Below, in pieces: positions 48,768-57,038 of a DNA stretch of 64,000 nt (position 1 is its first letter; every line of letters starts with the position of its first letter). The stretch is taken from NCBI RefSeq assembly GCF_018130215.1, contig NZ_JAFCKQ010000014.1, forward strand, positions 62,001 to 126,000. Direction: 5' to 3'. Below the pieces are notes generated by a model. That model searched no databases. It worked only from the letters and a program-made list of their open reading frames with translations, and had not been told where the DNA came from. Both the position numbers and the translations under genes were made by a program. The DNA is from Bradyrhizobium jicamae (GTDB lineage Bacteria > Pseudomonadota > Alphaproteobacteria > Rhizobiales > Xanthobacteraceae).

Positions 48768-50090
48768 CTACTGCAACGCCTCGCCGTGCTGCGAAATGTC
48801 GAGGCCCTCGAGCTCCTGCTGCAGCGAAACCCGCAGCGGCACGAAAGCGCTGACCAGCTTGAGCAGCACGAAGGTGACGCCGCCGCACCACACGAAGGTG
48901 ACGGCGACGCCGTAGAGCTGGATCAGGAGCTGCTGCGGATGGCCCTCGATCAGGCCGGCGGTGCCGCCGATTGCAGAGCTCGCGAAGATACCGGCGAGCA
49001 GCGTGCCGGTCAGGCCACCGATGCCATGGACGCCGAACACGTCGAGCGAGTCATCATATTTGAAACGGTGCTTCAGCGAGGTGCAGGCCCAGTAGCAGAC
49101 GAGGCCTGCGATGACGCCGATGATGACGCCGTGCCATGGCGCGACGAAGCCGGAGGCCGGCGTGATGGTGCCGAGCCCGGCGACCGCGCCCGAGATCATG
49201 CCGAGCACCGACGGCTTGCGCCGCTTGGCCCATTCGATCGCGCCCCAGGTCAGCGCGCCGGCGCAGGCCGCAAGATGGGTGGCGATGATCGCCATCACCG
49301 CACGCGAATTGGCCGCCAGCGCCGAGCCGCCGTTGAAGCCGAACCAGCCGACCCAGAGCAGGCCTGTGCCCATCACCGCAAGCGACAGGTCGAACGGCGA
49401 CAGGTTGTCACTGCCATAGCCGTGGCGGCTGCCCATCACCTTGGCCGCGACGAGGCCGCTCATGCCTGCGGAGAGGTGCACCACGAGGCCGCCGGCGAAA
49501 TCCATCACGCCCGCCTGGGCGAGGAAGCCGCCGCCCCACACCCAGTGCGCCAGCGGCACATAGGCGAAGATGAACCAGCCGATCGAAAACAGCAGATAGG
49601 CGGAAAAACGCATGCGGTCGGCGACCGAGCCGGCCACCAGCGCCACCGTGATGATCGCGAACGTCATCTGGTACAGCATGAACAGCGCTTCCGGAATCGT
49701 CTTTGCCGCCGGGTTGACACTGTCCATCGTCATGCCGGCGAGGAACCAGCGGCCGAACCCGCCGAGCCACGGTCCGTCGCCGACGAAGCTCAGCGAATAG
49801 CCGAAGGTGACCCACAGGATCGAGACGATCGCGACCGCGGCGAGGCTCTGCGCCATCGTCGCCAGCACGTTCTTCTTGCGCACCATGCCGGAGTAGAACA
49901 GCGCGAGCCCCGGGATCGTCATCATCAGCACCAGCGCGGTGGCGACGATCATCCAGGCGGTGTCGGCGGGGTTGATGGCTGAACCGGCCGTCGAATCCTG
50001 CGCTGACGCGGGCGTCCCCAGTGCGAACATCATTGCAGCATTGATCGGCGCAGCGAGTTTAGCCGCACGAAGAGCCCGTGCCCCCATCAT
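48768..50090 (-). CDS. amt: Ammonium transporter (AmtB/Mep family), copy 2
   Basis: 440 residues with a signal peptide (AAPINAAMMFALGTPASAQD) and eleven predicted helices. Pore histidines lie in VVHLSAGMSGLVAAKVM and DVFGVHGIGGLTGTLLAG. MTIPGLALFYSGMVRKKNVLATMAQS is the family start. It is shorter than copy 1, mainly because it lacks the Ala/Lys/Asp loop insertion. It sits 72 bases downstream of the second glnK. Two amt-glnK pairs in one region suggest channels with different affinity or regulation. Confidence 0.96.
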   Translation of the reverse strand: MMGARALRAAKLAAPINAAMMFALGTPASAQDSTAGSAINPADTAWMIVATALVLMMTIPGLALFYSGMVRKKNVLATMAQSLAAVAIVSILWVTFGYSLSFVGDGPWLGGFGRWFLAGMTMDSVNPAAKTIPEALFMLYQMTFAIITVALVAGSVADRMRFSAYLLFSIGWFIFAYVPLAHWVWGGGFLAQAGVMDFAGGLVVHLSAGMSGLVAAKVMGSRHGYGSDNLSPFDLSLAVMGTGLLWVGWFGFNGGSALAANSRAVMAIIATHLAACAGALTWGAIEWAKRRKPSVLGMISGAVAGLGTITPASGFVAPWHGVIIGVIAGLVCYWACTSLKHRFKYDDSLDVFGVHGIGGLTGTLLAGIFASSAIGGTAGLIEGHPQQLLIQLYGVAVTFVWCGGVTFVLLKLVSAFVPLRVSLQQELEGLDISQHGEALQ

Positions 50091-50162
50091 TGTTCCCCGG
50101 CGTGTGTATCGTTTCTTGTCCCACCGGCGTCGTTGCCGGCGGTGATCGCGATAGGAAGGATC

Positions 50163-50501
50163 TTACAGCGCGTCCTGATCGGTCTCGCCGGTGCGGATGC
50201 GCAGGGCGTGGTCGATCGGCGTGACGAAGATCTTGCCGTCGCCGATCTGGCCGGTGCGCGCGTTCTGGGTGATGACGGCGACGGCCTTTTCGGCGAGCTC
50301 GGAATTGACGGCGATCTCGATCCTGAGCTTGGGCAGGAAGTTCACGACATATTCGGCGCCGCGATAGATCTCGGTGTGGCCCTTCTGGCGGCCATAGCCC
50401 TTCACCTCGGTCACCGTCATGCCATGGACGCCGATCGCGGTCAGCGCCTGGCGCACCTCATCCAGCTTGAACGGTTTGATGATCGCGACGACGAGCTTCA
50501 T
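50163..50501 (-). CDS. glnK: PII nitrogen regulatory protein GlnK, copy 2
   Basis: 112 residues from the ATG at 50501 (MKLVVAIIKPFKLDEVRQAL). Tyr51 is in the T-loop (GHTEIYRGAEY), with NARTGQIGDGKIFV as the ATP-binding B-loop. It differs from copy 1 mainly at residues 53-90 (VVNFLPKLRIEIAVNSELAE). No convincing sigma-54 promoter could be placed ahead of it, in contrast to copy 1. The next gene downstream is amt copy 2. Confidence 0.96.
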   Translation of the reverse strand: MKLVVAIIKPFKLDEVRQALTAIGVHGMTVTEVKGYGRQKGHTEIYRGAEYVVNFLPKLRIEIAVNSELAEKAVAVITQNARTGQIGDGKIFVTPIDHALRIRTGETDQDAL

Positions 50502-50775
50502 GGTCAGGCCTTCATTTCTCGAGGAGGTCGGCTTCTTGAGGTGGTCGGTGCGGAACCCGCCGGCAGAGCAACATTTGCGTCCGTCAAATCTGGCATCTTT
50601 CTGGGCAAATGGCACAAAAAAGTTGCAGGTTGAAGGGGAAAACGTATGCCGCCGGTGAACCGCGTCACTGTACGGGACGAAAACCCTCCGTCAGAATGCG
50701 GCTTTTCGATCCCGCCGGCGGTCCTGCCGGCCCGTTTTCGCCCCCAGCGTGCACGCGCGCCTCGAGGAAACAAAG

Positions 50776-51666
50776 ATGTCGAACCGAAACTGGTTTTATG
50801 CATCCGAAGGCCAGCAAAAAGGTCCCCTGCCCGAGGTTCAGCTGCGGGATCTGATCGCCCGTGGGACGATACGGCACGACACGCTGGTGTGGACCGAGGG
50901 CATGTCCGGCTGGCAGAAGGCGGCCGAAATCCCGGGCCTCATTCCCGGCGCCGCGCCGCCGCCGGCGTTTCCGCAGGCCGGTGGGCCGCCGGTGGTGGCT
51001 TCCGGCGGCTATAGCGGCGGACCGCTCTCGATCGATTTCGGGATTTGGGAGTTCACCTGGCGCAGCATCGTGTTCGCAATCGCCAGCGCCTTCGTCATCC
51101 CGCTGCCATGGATGCTGGTCTGGTATCTCAAATGGCTGATTCCGTGTGTGCGCGTGCCCGGGCGGCCGAACCTCAGTTTCGAGGGGACCGCGATGGCGGT
51201 CGTTCCCTGGTTCTTCGGCGCCGTCGTGCTCTTCATCGCGGTACGGCTGCTCGACATCCGGGTGCTCGATATTCTGATCTTCCTGGCCGAGATCGCGCTG
51301 TACTGGCTGTTCTTCAAATGGGTGATCGCGAACATCGCCTCAAACGGGCAGCCGCTCGGACTGAGTTTCGTCGGCACGCCCTGGGCGTTGATCGGCTGGG
51401 CACTCCTGGCAACCATCTCCTTCATCACGATCATCGGTTGGGCGTGGGTTTACGCCGCGGCGACCCGATGGTTCTGCCGCAACATCGAGGGCACGCGGCA
51501 TGAGGTGATCTTCAACGGCAGCGGACTGGAGTTCCTGTGGCGCGTGATCGTCGCGGCAATCGGCGCCGCCTTCATCATTCCGATCCCGTGGGTCTATCGC
51601 TGGATCTGGCGATGGCTGGCGTCCCAGACCGTGCTGGTCGAGCGCGGATCGCAGCCGGGTGTCTAA
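50776..51666 (+). CDS. GYF_2-domain membrane protein
   Basis: 296 residues from the ATG at 50776 (MSNRNWFYASEGQQKGPLPE). The N-terminal GYF_2/DUF4339 domain (about 1-60: EVQLRDLIARGTIRHDTLVW, then EGMSGWQKAAEIPGLIP) is followed by a Pro/Ala/Gly linker and five or six membrane spans in repeated units (FAIASAFVIPLPWMLVWYLKW, VVLFIAVRLLDIRVLDILIF, LEFLWRVIVAAIGAAFIIPI). The repeat-like membrane part resembles DUF898 proteins. Its job is unknown. GYF_2 domains bind Pro-rich peptides or act as scaffolds. The stop overlaps the tesB stop by 3 bases, convergently. Confidence 0.87.
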   Translation: MSNRNWFYASEGQQKGPLPEVQLRDLIARGTIRHDTLVWTEGMSGWQKAAEIPGLIPGAAPPPAFPQAGGPPVVASGGYSGGPLSIDFGIWEFTWRSIVFAIASAFVIPLPWMLVWYLKWLIPCVRVPGRPNLSFEGTAMAVVPWFFGAVVLFIAVRLLDIRVLDILIFLAEIALYWLFFKWVIANIASNGQPLGLSFVGTPWALIGWALLATISFITIIGWAWVYAAATRWFCRNIEGTRHEVIFNGSGLEFLWRVIVAAIGAAFIIPIPWVYRWIWRWLASQTVLVERGSQPGV

Positions 51667-52526
51667 ACCTTTCGCTCGCGCACCGAGCCTTCCTGCGCGA
51701 CGGATGCCACCAGCGTGCCGTCGGGCTTGAAGATCAGGCCGCGGGTCAAGCCGCGGCCGGATTGTGCGCTCGGCGAATCCTGCGCGTAGAGCAGCCATTC
51801 GTCGGCGCGGAACGGGCGGTGAAACCACATCGCGTGGTCGAGGCTCGCCGGCATCATCCGCCGGTCGAACAGCGTGCGGCCGTAGCGTGCCATGACGGCA
51901 TCGAGCAGCGAGAAATCCGACGCATAGGCCAGTGCGCACAGATGCAGCGCCGGGTCGTCGGGCAGTTTCGCAGCCGTCCGAATCCAGACATGGATGCGGC
52001 CGTCGTCGATCTTCTGGCCGAAATAGCGGCCGAGCTCGACCGGGCGCAGCTCGATCGGGCGATCGGATTCGTAGTAGCGGCGGATGAACTCCGGCATCTC
52101 CTTGAACATCGGCTGCTTCGACACTTCCTCGGCCGTCAGCTTCTCCGGCGGCGGCACGTCGGGCATTGTCTCCTGATGGTTGAAGTTGCTCTCTTCCTCG
52201 GCGTGGAATGACACCATGATCGAGAAGATCGCGTTGCCGTGCTGGATCGCGGTGACGCGGCGGGTCGTGTAGCTCTTGCCGTCGCGCAGGCGCTCGACCT
52301 CGTAGATGATCGGGACCTGCGGATCGCCGGGCAGGATGAAGTAGCAATGGATCGAATGCGGCAGCCGGCCCTCGACGGTGCGGCACGCCGCCACCATGGC
52401 CTGCCCGATCACCTGGCCGCCGAACACCCGCTGCCAGCTCGTCTTCGGGCTGTTCCCGCGGAACAGATTCACCTCGAGCTGTTCGAGATCGAGGATGGAC
52501 AACAGGTCGATCAGGCTTTTGGACAT
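51663..52526 (-). CDS. tesB: Acyl-CoA thioesterase II
   Basis: Double hotdog acyl-CoA thioesterase. 287 residues from the ATG at 52526 (MSKSLIDLLSILDLEQLEVN). The N half has FRGNSPKTSWQRVFGGQVIGQAM and VEGRLPHSIHCYFILPGDPQ. The C half holds the catalytic region SLDHAMWFHRPFRADEWLLY followed by SGRGLTRGLIF. Asp, Thr/Ser and Gln form the usual TesB triad. Substrates are broad (medium to long acyl-CoA). A dispersed repeat follows upstream (52552-52631). Confidence 0.95.
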   Translation of the reverse strand: MSKSLIDLLSILDLEQLEVNLFRGNSPKTSWQRVFGGQVIGQAMVAACRTVEGRLPHSIHCYFILPGDPQVPIIYEVERLRDGKSYTTRRVTAIQHGNAIFSIMVSFHAEEESNFNHQETMPDVPPPEKLTAEEVSKQPMFKEMPEFIRRYYESDRPIELRPVELGRYFGQKIDDGRIHVWIRTAAKLPDDPALHLCALAYASDFSLLDAVMARYGRTLFDRRMMPASLDHAMWFHRPFRADEWLLYAQDSPSAQSGRGLTRGLIFKPDGTLVASVAQEGSVRERKV

Positions 52527-52551
52527 GAATGGCTTTCGATTGCTTGAGGCC

Positions 52552-52631
52552 GTCATTCCGGGGCGATGCGGCAACATCGAACCGGGAATCCCGGTCATTC
52601 CCGGTTCACGCTCCGCGTGCCCCGGAATGAC
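52552..52631. repeat. Dispersed palindromic repeat (GTCATTCCGGGG family), copy 2
   Basis: GTCATTCCGGGGC (52552-52564) and GCCCCGGAATGAC (52619-52631) are perfect over 13 bases. ACCGGGAATCCCGGTCATTC lies inside. The element shares GTCATTCCGGGG with the repeat at 22562-22651. It lies between tesB and ubiH, divergent genes. Confidence 0.8.
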
Positions 52632-52720
52632 CGGTCGGCCTTGTTTCAAGCCCCTGTTTCGCCCAGCTATTATCAGGTAGCAAGCACAGTCTGAGTGCGC
52701 CGAGCGCGTAAGGGAAGAGC

Positions 52721-53941
52721 ATGCCGGGTCAGCGAAGTCTGGTTATATGCGGGGGCGCTTTTGCCGGTCTGGCGCTGGCCGTGGCCTTGCGCCAGGGGCT
52801 TGGGCCCGACGTTCCCGTTATTGTGGCCGATCCGGCGCTCGGCCAGCGCCCAAGCCGCGATCCGCGCGCCACCGCGATCGTGGCGGCCTGCCGGCGGCTG
52901 TTCGAGACGCTTGGCGTCTGGGGCCAGGTCGCGCCGACCGCGCAGCCGATCACGGACATGGTCGTGACCGACTCCAGGCTGGAGGACGCCACCCGTCCGG
53001 TATTCCTGACCTTTGCCGGCAATGTCGAGCCCGGCGAGCCTTTCGCGCACATGGTCGAGAACCGCTATCTGATCGACGCGCTCGCCGCGCGCGCGGAGGC
53101 CGAAGGCGTCGAGCTGCGCGCGACCGCGGTGTCGAGCTTCGATACGGGCGCCGACGGCGTCAGCGTGACGCTCGCCGATGGCGCCGTGATCGATGCGAGC
53201 CTGCTGGTCGCCGCGGACGGTGCGCGCTCGAGGCTGCGCGAGCGGGCGGGCATCGCCACCCATGGCTGGGATTACGATCAATCCGGCATCGTCGTCACCG
53301 TCGGCCATGAGCGCGAGCATCATGGCCGCGCCGAGGAACATTTCCTGCCCGCCGGCCCGTTCGCGATCCTGCCGCTGACCGGAAATCGCTCCTCGCTGGT
53401 ATGGACCGAAACGCGCAAGGATGCCACGCGCATCGTCGCGCTCGATGATGCGGAATTCCACGCCGAGCTCGAGCAGCGCTTCGGGCTGCATCTCGGCGAG
53501 ATCAAGGCGCTCGACAAGCCACGCGCATTTCCGCTCGGCTATTTCGTGGCGCGGTCCTTCATCGCCGAACGACTGGCGCTGATCGGTGACGCGGCGCATG
53601 TGATCCATCCGATCGCAGGGCAAGGGCTCAATATGGGCCTGAGGGATGTCGCGGCGCTCGCCGAAGTCGTGGTCGACGCGGCGCGGCTCGGCATGGATCC
53701 GGGGCAGGCCGACGTGCTCGAGCGCTATCAGCGCTGGCGCCGCTTCGACACGATGGCGATGGGCCTCGCCACCAACTCCTTGAATTTCCTGTTCTCCAAC
53801 GAATCGACCCTGCTGCGCACCGTGCGCGACATCGGGTTGGGTCTGGTCGATCGCACGCCGCCGCTGAAGAGCATGTTCATCCGCCAGGCCGCGGGATTGT
53901 CGGGCGAGGTGCCGCGGCTGTTGAAGGGCGAGGCGTTGTAA
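52721..53941 (+). CDS. UbiH/UbiF/Coq6-family ubiquinone biosynthesis hydroxylase
   Basis: FAD-dependent monooxygenase of ubiquinone synthesis. It has 406 residues. LVICGGAFAGLALAVALRQ is the dinucleotide-binding start, though GGAFAG departs from the usual GxGxxG. RDPRATAIVAACRRLFETLGVW and LLVAADGARSRLRERAGI follow. LIGDAAHVIHPIAGQGLNMG near residue 290 is the second FAD motif. Which ring position (C5, C6 or C1) it hydroxylates cannot be told. It is divergent from tesB and converges with the hydrolase. Confidence 0.93.
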   Translation: MPGQRSLVICGGAFAGLALAVALRQGLGPDVPVIVADPALGQRPSRDPRATAIVAACRRLFETLGVWGQVAPTAQPITDMVVTDSRLEDATRPVFLTFAGNVEPGEPFAHMVENRYLIDALAARAEAEGVELRATAVSSFDTGADGVSVTLADGAVIDASLLVAADGARSRLRERAGIATHGWDYDQSGIVVTVGHEREHHGRAEEHFLPAGPFAILPLTGNRSSLVWTETRKDATRIVALDDAEFHAELEQRFGLHLGEIKALDKPRAFPLGYFVARSFIAERLALIGDAAHVIHPIAGQGLNMGLRDVAALAEVVVDAARLGMDPGQADVLERYQRWRRFDTMAMGLATNSLNFLFSNESTLLRTVRDIGLGLVDRTPPLKSMFIRQAAGLSGEVPRLLKGEAL

Positions 53942-53950
53942 GAGCGTCTA

Positions 53951-53999
53951 GAGCATGATCCGGAAAAGTGTGTAGCGGTTTTCCGAATAGATCATGCTC
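53951..53999. repeat. Dispersed palindromic repeat (GATCCGGAAAA family), copy 2
   Basis: GAGCATGATC (53951-53960) and GATCATGCTC (53990-53999) are perfect, with inner CGGAAAA / TTTTCCG pairing and a TGTGTAGCGG loop. It is the full-length version of the element at 39623-39666. It sits between the convergent ubiH-type and hydrolase genes. Confidence 0.8.
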
Positions 54000-54033
54000 A
54001 AGCCTGACCGCGGATGGTCTGCCCCGGAGCGGG

Positions 54034-54969
54034 CTACTGTTCACCACGATCGCCTCGACCCTGCCCAATGAAGCTCGCCACCGCGTCGATCATGTCAGGA
54101 TCGAGCGGCCGCTCAGGCTGGTTGTAGCTGGCAACATCGTCAGCATCGTCCGTCACGTCGACCAGCACGTGATTCATGTCCGGCAGCCACAGGGATTTCG
54201 CGGCGATGTCGGCGGTGGTGAGCGCGAGGAAGTCGAGCCGCACCAGCTGATGGTCGCGGCCGCCGGCGATGACCAGCACGGGCCCCGTGATCTTCCTCAG
54301 CGGGTCGATCGGATCCTCGGTGAAGGCGGACGTCATGCCGGGCTGCATTGCGGGCGGGATCGCGAGCTCGACCGGCGGCGGATCGACGATCTGCCCGGCC
54401 ATGATGCTGTCGATTGCCTTGCCGATCGGTTCGAACCTGTCCCGCGGCAGCTGTTTTTCGAGCTGCGCCTTCAGGAGGTCACCCTGCTTGCGCGCCGCCG
54501 TTACCAGCAGCACCAGCCGGTCGACCGGCTCGCGCTGTGCGGTGAGGATCGCAACCAGGCCGCCTTCGCTGTGCCCGACCACCGCGATGCGCGAGAACCT
54601 GCCGCTGACGCGCAGGTAACCGACCAGCGACGCGGCGTCGTCGACAAGATCCCTGAAGCGAAAATCCTCCGGCCGGCCGAACTCCTTCTTCCAGCCGCCG
54701 GCGCCGCGCTTGTCGTAGCGCAGCGTCGCGATGCCGCGCGCGACCAGTTGCTCGGACAGCTTCTTCAAAGTCGCCGGCTTGAGCTGCGGCCCGTTGCCGT
54801 CATGATCGGTCGATCCGGAACCGGCGATCAGAAGCGCGACCGGCGGCTTTGCAACGTTGGGCGGAACCGTCAGCACCGCGTCGATCGGGCCGACGCGAAC
54901 GTTGCTCTCGTCGGCCGCCGCGCTCGTCAGCGAGACGAGCAACAGCAGCCATGTTGCGATCGCACGCAT
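54034..54969 (-). CDS. Secreted alpha/beta hydrolase
   Basis: 311 residues with a signal peptide (MRAIATWLLLLVSLTSAAAD). The oxyanion region is ALLIAGSGSTDHDGNGPQLK near residue 50. The nucleophile elbow is IAVVGHSEGGLVAIL near residue 125, with Ser. Acid LVIAGGRDHQLVRLD and DMNHVLVDVTD (His) close the triad. It is an esterase/lipase-like member of the DUF3887-linked or BAAT-type group; substrate unknown. The start is the ATG at 54969; the Trm112 gene is upstream on the same strand, 7 bases away. Confidence 0.92.
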   Translation of the reverse strand: MRAIATWLLLLVSLTSAAADESNVRVGPIDAVLTVPPNVAKPPVALLIAGSGSTDHDGNGPQLKPATLKKLSEQLVARGIATLRYDKRGAGGWKKEFGRPEDFRFRDLVDDAASLVGYLRVSGRFSRIAVVGHSEGGLVAILTAQREPVDRLVLLVTAARKQGDLLKAQLEKQLPRDRFEPIGKAIDSIMAGQIVDPPPVELAIPPAMQPGMTSAFTEDPIDPLRKITGPVLVIAGGRDHQLVRLDFLALTTADIAAKSLWLPDMNHVLVDVTDDADDVASYNQPERPLDPDMIDAVASFIGQGRGDRGEQ

Positions 54970-54976
54970 CCGAGGG

Positions 54977-55174
54977 TCAGTCGATCTTCCGCGCCTCTTC
55001 CGGCAACATGATCGGAATGCCGTCCCGGATCGGATAGGCGAGCTTGGCAGAGCGCGAGATCAGCTCCTGCCGTGCGGCGTCGAATTCCAGCGGGCCCTTG
55101 GTGATCGGGCAGACCAGGATTTCCAGGAGCTTCGGGTCGGTGGTGCTTTCGAGATGGTCGGGCGTGGAATTCAT
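54977..55174 (-). CDS. Trm112 family protein
   Basis: 65 residues from the ATG at 55174 (MNSTPDHLESTTDPKLLEIL). VCPITKGPLEFDAARQEL followed by SRSAKLAYPIRDGIPIMLPEEARK is the classic short bacterial Trm112/YcaR fold. Eukaryotic Trm112 activates several methyltransferases; the bacterial role is unclear. It is likely cotranscribed with the hydrolase 7 bases downstream. Confidence 0.93.
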   Translation of the reverse strand: MNSTPDHLESTTDPKLLEILVCPITKGPLEFDAARQELISRSAKLAYPIRDGIPIMLPEEARKID

Positions 55175-55220
55175 GGAAATCTCCGGCTCGCTGTCGTGTA
55201 TCACATCCGGATACGCGGTG

Positions 55221-55763
55221 TCATGGCGGCGGTCGCGTCGCCATCCGCAGCAGCTCGTCGAGCACGGCACGCTGCCTGTCCTGAGGCAACGTCTGCTCGG
55301 ACAGGGCGAAGCCGAGGAATGTCCAATAGAGGATCTGCGCGCGGGCGCGCGCGACGGCGTCAGGCAGCCCGACCCGTCTCAGCAGGATCTCGACATAATC
55401 GAGCCGCCTGCGGTCGATCGCCTGCACTGCGGCGCGCGCCGCGGAATCATGCGCGGCCCAGCTGCGCACGGCGCGCTCCAGTGCGAGCTTGTTGATGAAG
55501 GTCAGACGCAGCAGCACGGCCACCGGGTCTTCGCCCTTGGCGGCCTCGATGCCCGCGATGATCTGCTCGGCAGCGATGTCGCGCCAGCGCTTGAGGATCG
55601 CGGCATGGTAGGCGCCGATATCGGCGAAATGCCAGTAGAAACTGCCGCGTGACACGCCAAGCGCCTTGGCCAGCGGTTCCGCCTTCAGCGCCGTGAAGCC
55701 GTTCTTCGCCAGCGTAGTGAGGCCCTGGTCAAGCCAATCCTGCGCCGAAAGCTGGTCTGCCAT
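55221..55763 (-). CDS. TetR-family transcriptional regulator
   Basis: 180 residues from the ATG at 55763 (MADQLSAQDWLDQGLTTLAK). The HTH is FTALKAEPLAKALGVSRGSFYWHFADIGAYHAA, with a YWHF motif. The C-terminal ligand domain (about 60-180) includes LERAVRSWAAHD and YWTFLGFALSEQ. A frame to 56150 would run over the divergent gene and is rejected. It faces the membrane protein gene across an operator-bearing gap and probably represses it and itself. Confidence 0.93.
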   Translation of the reverse strand: MADQLSAQDWLDQGLTTLAKNGFTALKAEPLAKALGVSRGSFYWHFADIGAYHAAILKRWRDIAAEQIIAGIEAAKGEDPVAVLLRLTFINKLALERAVRSWAAHDSAARAAVQAIDRRRLDYVEILLRRVGLPDAVARARAQILYWTFLGFALSEQTLPQDRQRAVLDELLRMATRPPP

Positions 55764-55784
55764 TGTTCCTCGCCGTGCCCGGTT

Positions 55785-55806
55785 CCACCATACAGAAGTG
55801 TATTGA
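55785..55806. promoter_or_regulatory. Second, degenerate TetR-type operator
   Basis: CCACCATACAGAAGTGTATTGA shares CACCATACAG with the main operator and has ATACA-gaag-TGTAT symmetry (55790-55803). It lies 22 bases upstream of the tetR start, so it may be an autoregulatory half-strength site. Confidence 0.5.
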
Positions 55807-55828
55807 CAGGCGCCACCGTCGCGACATA

Positions 55829-55852
55829 TCACCATACAGTACTGTACGGTGA
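55829..55852. promoter_or_regulatory. Near-perfect palindromic TetR-type operator
   Basis: TCACCATACAGT (55829-55840) and ACTGTACGGTGA (55841-55852) form a 24-base palindrome with one mismatched pair. The perfect core is ACAGTACTGT. It lies in the tetR/membrane-protein divergent gap, 15 bases before the plus-strand ATG at 55867. ACNGT-rich palindromes suit TetR dimers. Confidence 0.75.
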
Positions 55853-55866
55853 GATGGAGAACTTCC

Positions 55867-56217
55867 ATGGGAAATCTCTTGCTGCAAGCCGCAGGCGTCA
55901 TCGTGATCGTCATTAGCCTGATCCATGGCGTGCTCGGCGAGACCAGGGTGTTCGCGCGCGCCACCGTCGAGCCGCCCCGGCTGCGCCTCCTGCTCCGGTT
56001 GGTCTGGCAGGCCGGCACGATCGCCTGGATCGGCGGCGGCGTGCTGCTGCTCGCAGCAGCCTCGACGACTGACGCTGCCGCGCGCCACTGGATCGTCGCC
56101 ACGCTCGCCGTGGTGTTCGGTGCCGCTGCGCTTGCCAATGCGATCGCCACCCGTGGACGTCACTTCGGCTGGATCGGCATGAGCATCGTCGTCGCTCTCG
56201 CGGCTGCCGGCTATTAA
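55867..56217 (+). CDS. Small membrane protein in the TetR-controlled cluster
   Basis: 116 residues from the ATG at 55867 (MGNLLLQAAGVIVIVISLIH). Four hydrophobic stretches (about 5-25, 45-65, 70-95, 100-115) with short loops; a charged loop RLRLLLRLVWQAGTIAW follows the first span. It resembles small DoxX/YkoF-like or MAPEG-sized membrane proteins, without a confident family. It is the first gene after the operator and likely the main target of the TetR protein. Function unknown. Confidence 0.82.
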   Translation: MGNLLLQAAGVIVIVISLIHGVLGETRVFARATVEPPRLRLLLRLVWQAGTIAWIGGGVLLLAAASTTDAAARHWIVATLAVVFGAAALANAIATRGRHFGWIGMSIVVALAAAGY

Positions 56218-56231
56218 CGGAAGGCCTCCAG

Positions 56232-57038
56232 ATGATTGATAACCGCATCACGTTCAGCGTCGCCAATGGCGTCGCCGACGTCAGGCTGAACCGCCCGGAC
56301 AAGCTGAATGCCCTCGATCCAGCGATGTTCGAGGCGATCGCGGCAATCGGCGAGCGGCTCGCGCAGGATCGTCGCGTACGAGCCGTGGTGCTGTCGGGTG
56401 AAGGCAAGGCCTTTTGCGCAGGGCTCGATATGGAACGGCTGGTGGCGACGACCGAAGGTGAATCGATCCTGCCATTCGCCGACCTCGGCCAGCGGACGCA
56501 CGGCATCACCAATTGGGCACAGCATCTGGTGTGGCTATGGCGCGAGCTGCCGATGCCCGTCATCGCGGCGGTGCACGGTGTCGCGTTGGGCGGCGGCTTT
56601 CAGCTCGCGCTCGGCGCCGACATCCGATATGTCGCACCGGATGCCAGGCTTGGCATCATCGAAGCCAATTGGGGCCTGGTGCCCGACATGGCCGGCACGC
56701 AGCTGATGCGGCACCTCGCCCGCGAGGATATCATTCGCGAGCTGACCTTCACGGCACGAATCTTCGCTGCGGAGGACGCGTTGGCCTACGGTTTTGCCAC
56801 GCGGATTGAAAACAATCCGCGTGAGGCCGCCCTGGAGACGGCACGCATCATCGCCGACCGCAGTCCTGATGCGATCCGTGCCGCCAAGCGACTGCTCAAT
56901 CGCGTCGCCGATCGCGACGCGGCTGCCGGACTGGAGGCCGAGACCATGGCGCAGAAGGCTTTGCTCGGCTCGCCCAATCACGTCGAGGCCGTCCGGGCCC
57001 ATCTCGACCGTCGCACACCGAAATGGAGCCTTGCATGA
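56232..57038 (+). CDS. Crotonase/enoyl-CoA hydratase family protein
   Basis: 268 residues, crotonase fold. DVRLNRPDKLNALDPAMFEA near the start, then VLSGEGKAFCAGLDM near residue 60. GVALGGGFQLALGADIRY near residue 117 and GIIEANWGLVPDMAGT near residue 140 carry the active-site region. The usual Glu of GGGCELA is Gln here (GGGFQLA), while the second Glu (GIIEAN) is kept, so classic hydration activity may be changed, perhaps isomerase or hydrolase. It starts 14 bases after the membrane protein and overlaps the next gene as ATGA. Confidence 0.9.
   Translation: MIDNRITFSVANGVADVRLNRPDKLNALDPAMFEAIAAIGERLAQDRRVRAVVLSGEGKAFCAGLDMERLVATTEGESILPFADLGQRTHGITNWAQHLVWLWRELPMPVIAAVHGVALGGGFQLALGADIRYVAPDARLGIIEANWGLVPDMAGTQLMRHLAREDIIRELTFTARIFAAEDALAYGFATRIENNPREAALETARIIADRSPDAIRAAKRLLNRVADRDAAAGLEAETMAQKALLGSPNHVEAVRAHLDRRTPKWSLA

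Noticed and set aside
50610..50627. TGGCAC...TTGCA pair resembling a sigma-54 promoter on the plus strand
   Set aside because: The spacer is 7 bases rather than 5, and the downstream plus gene is a GYF-domain protein, not a nitrogen gene.
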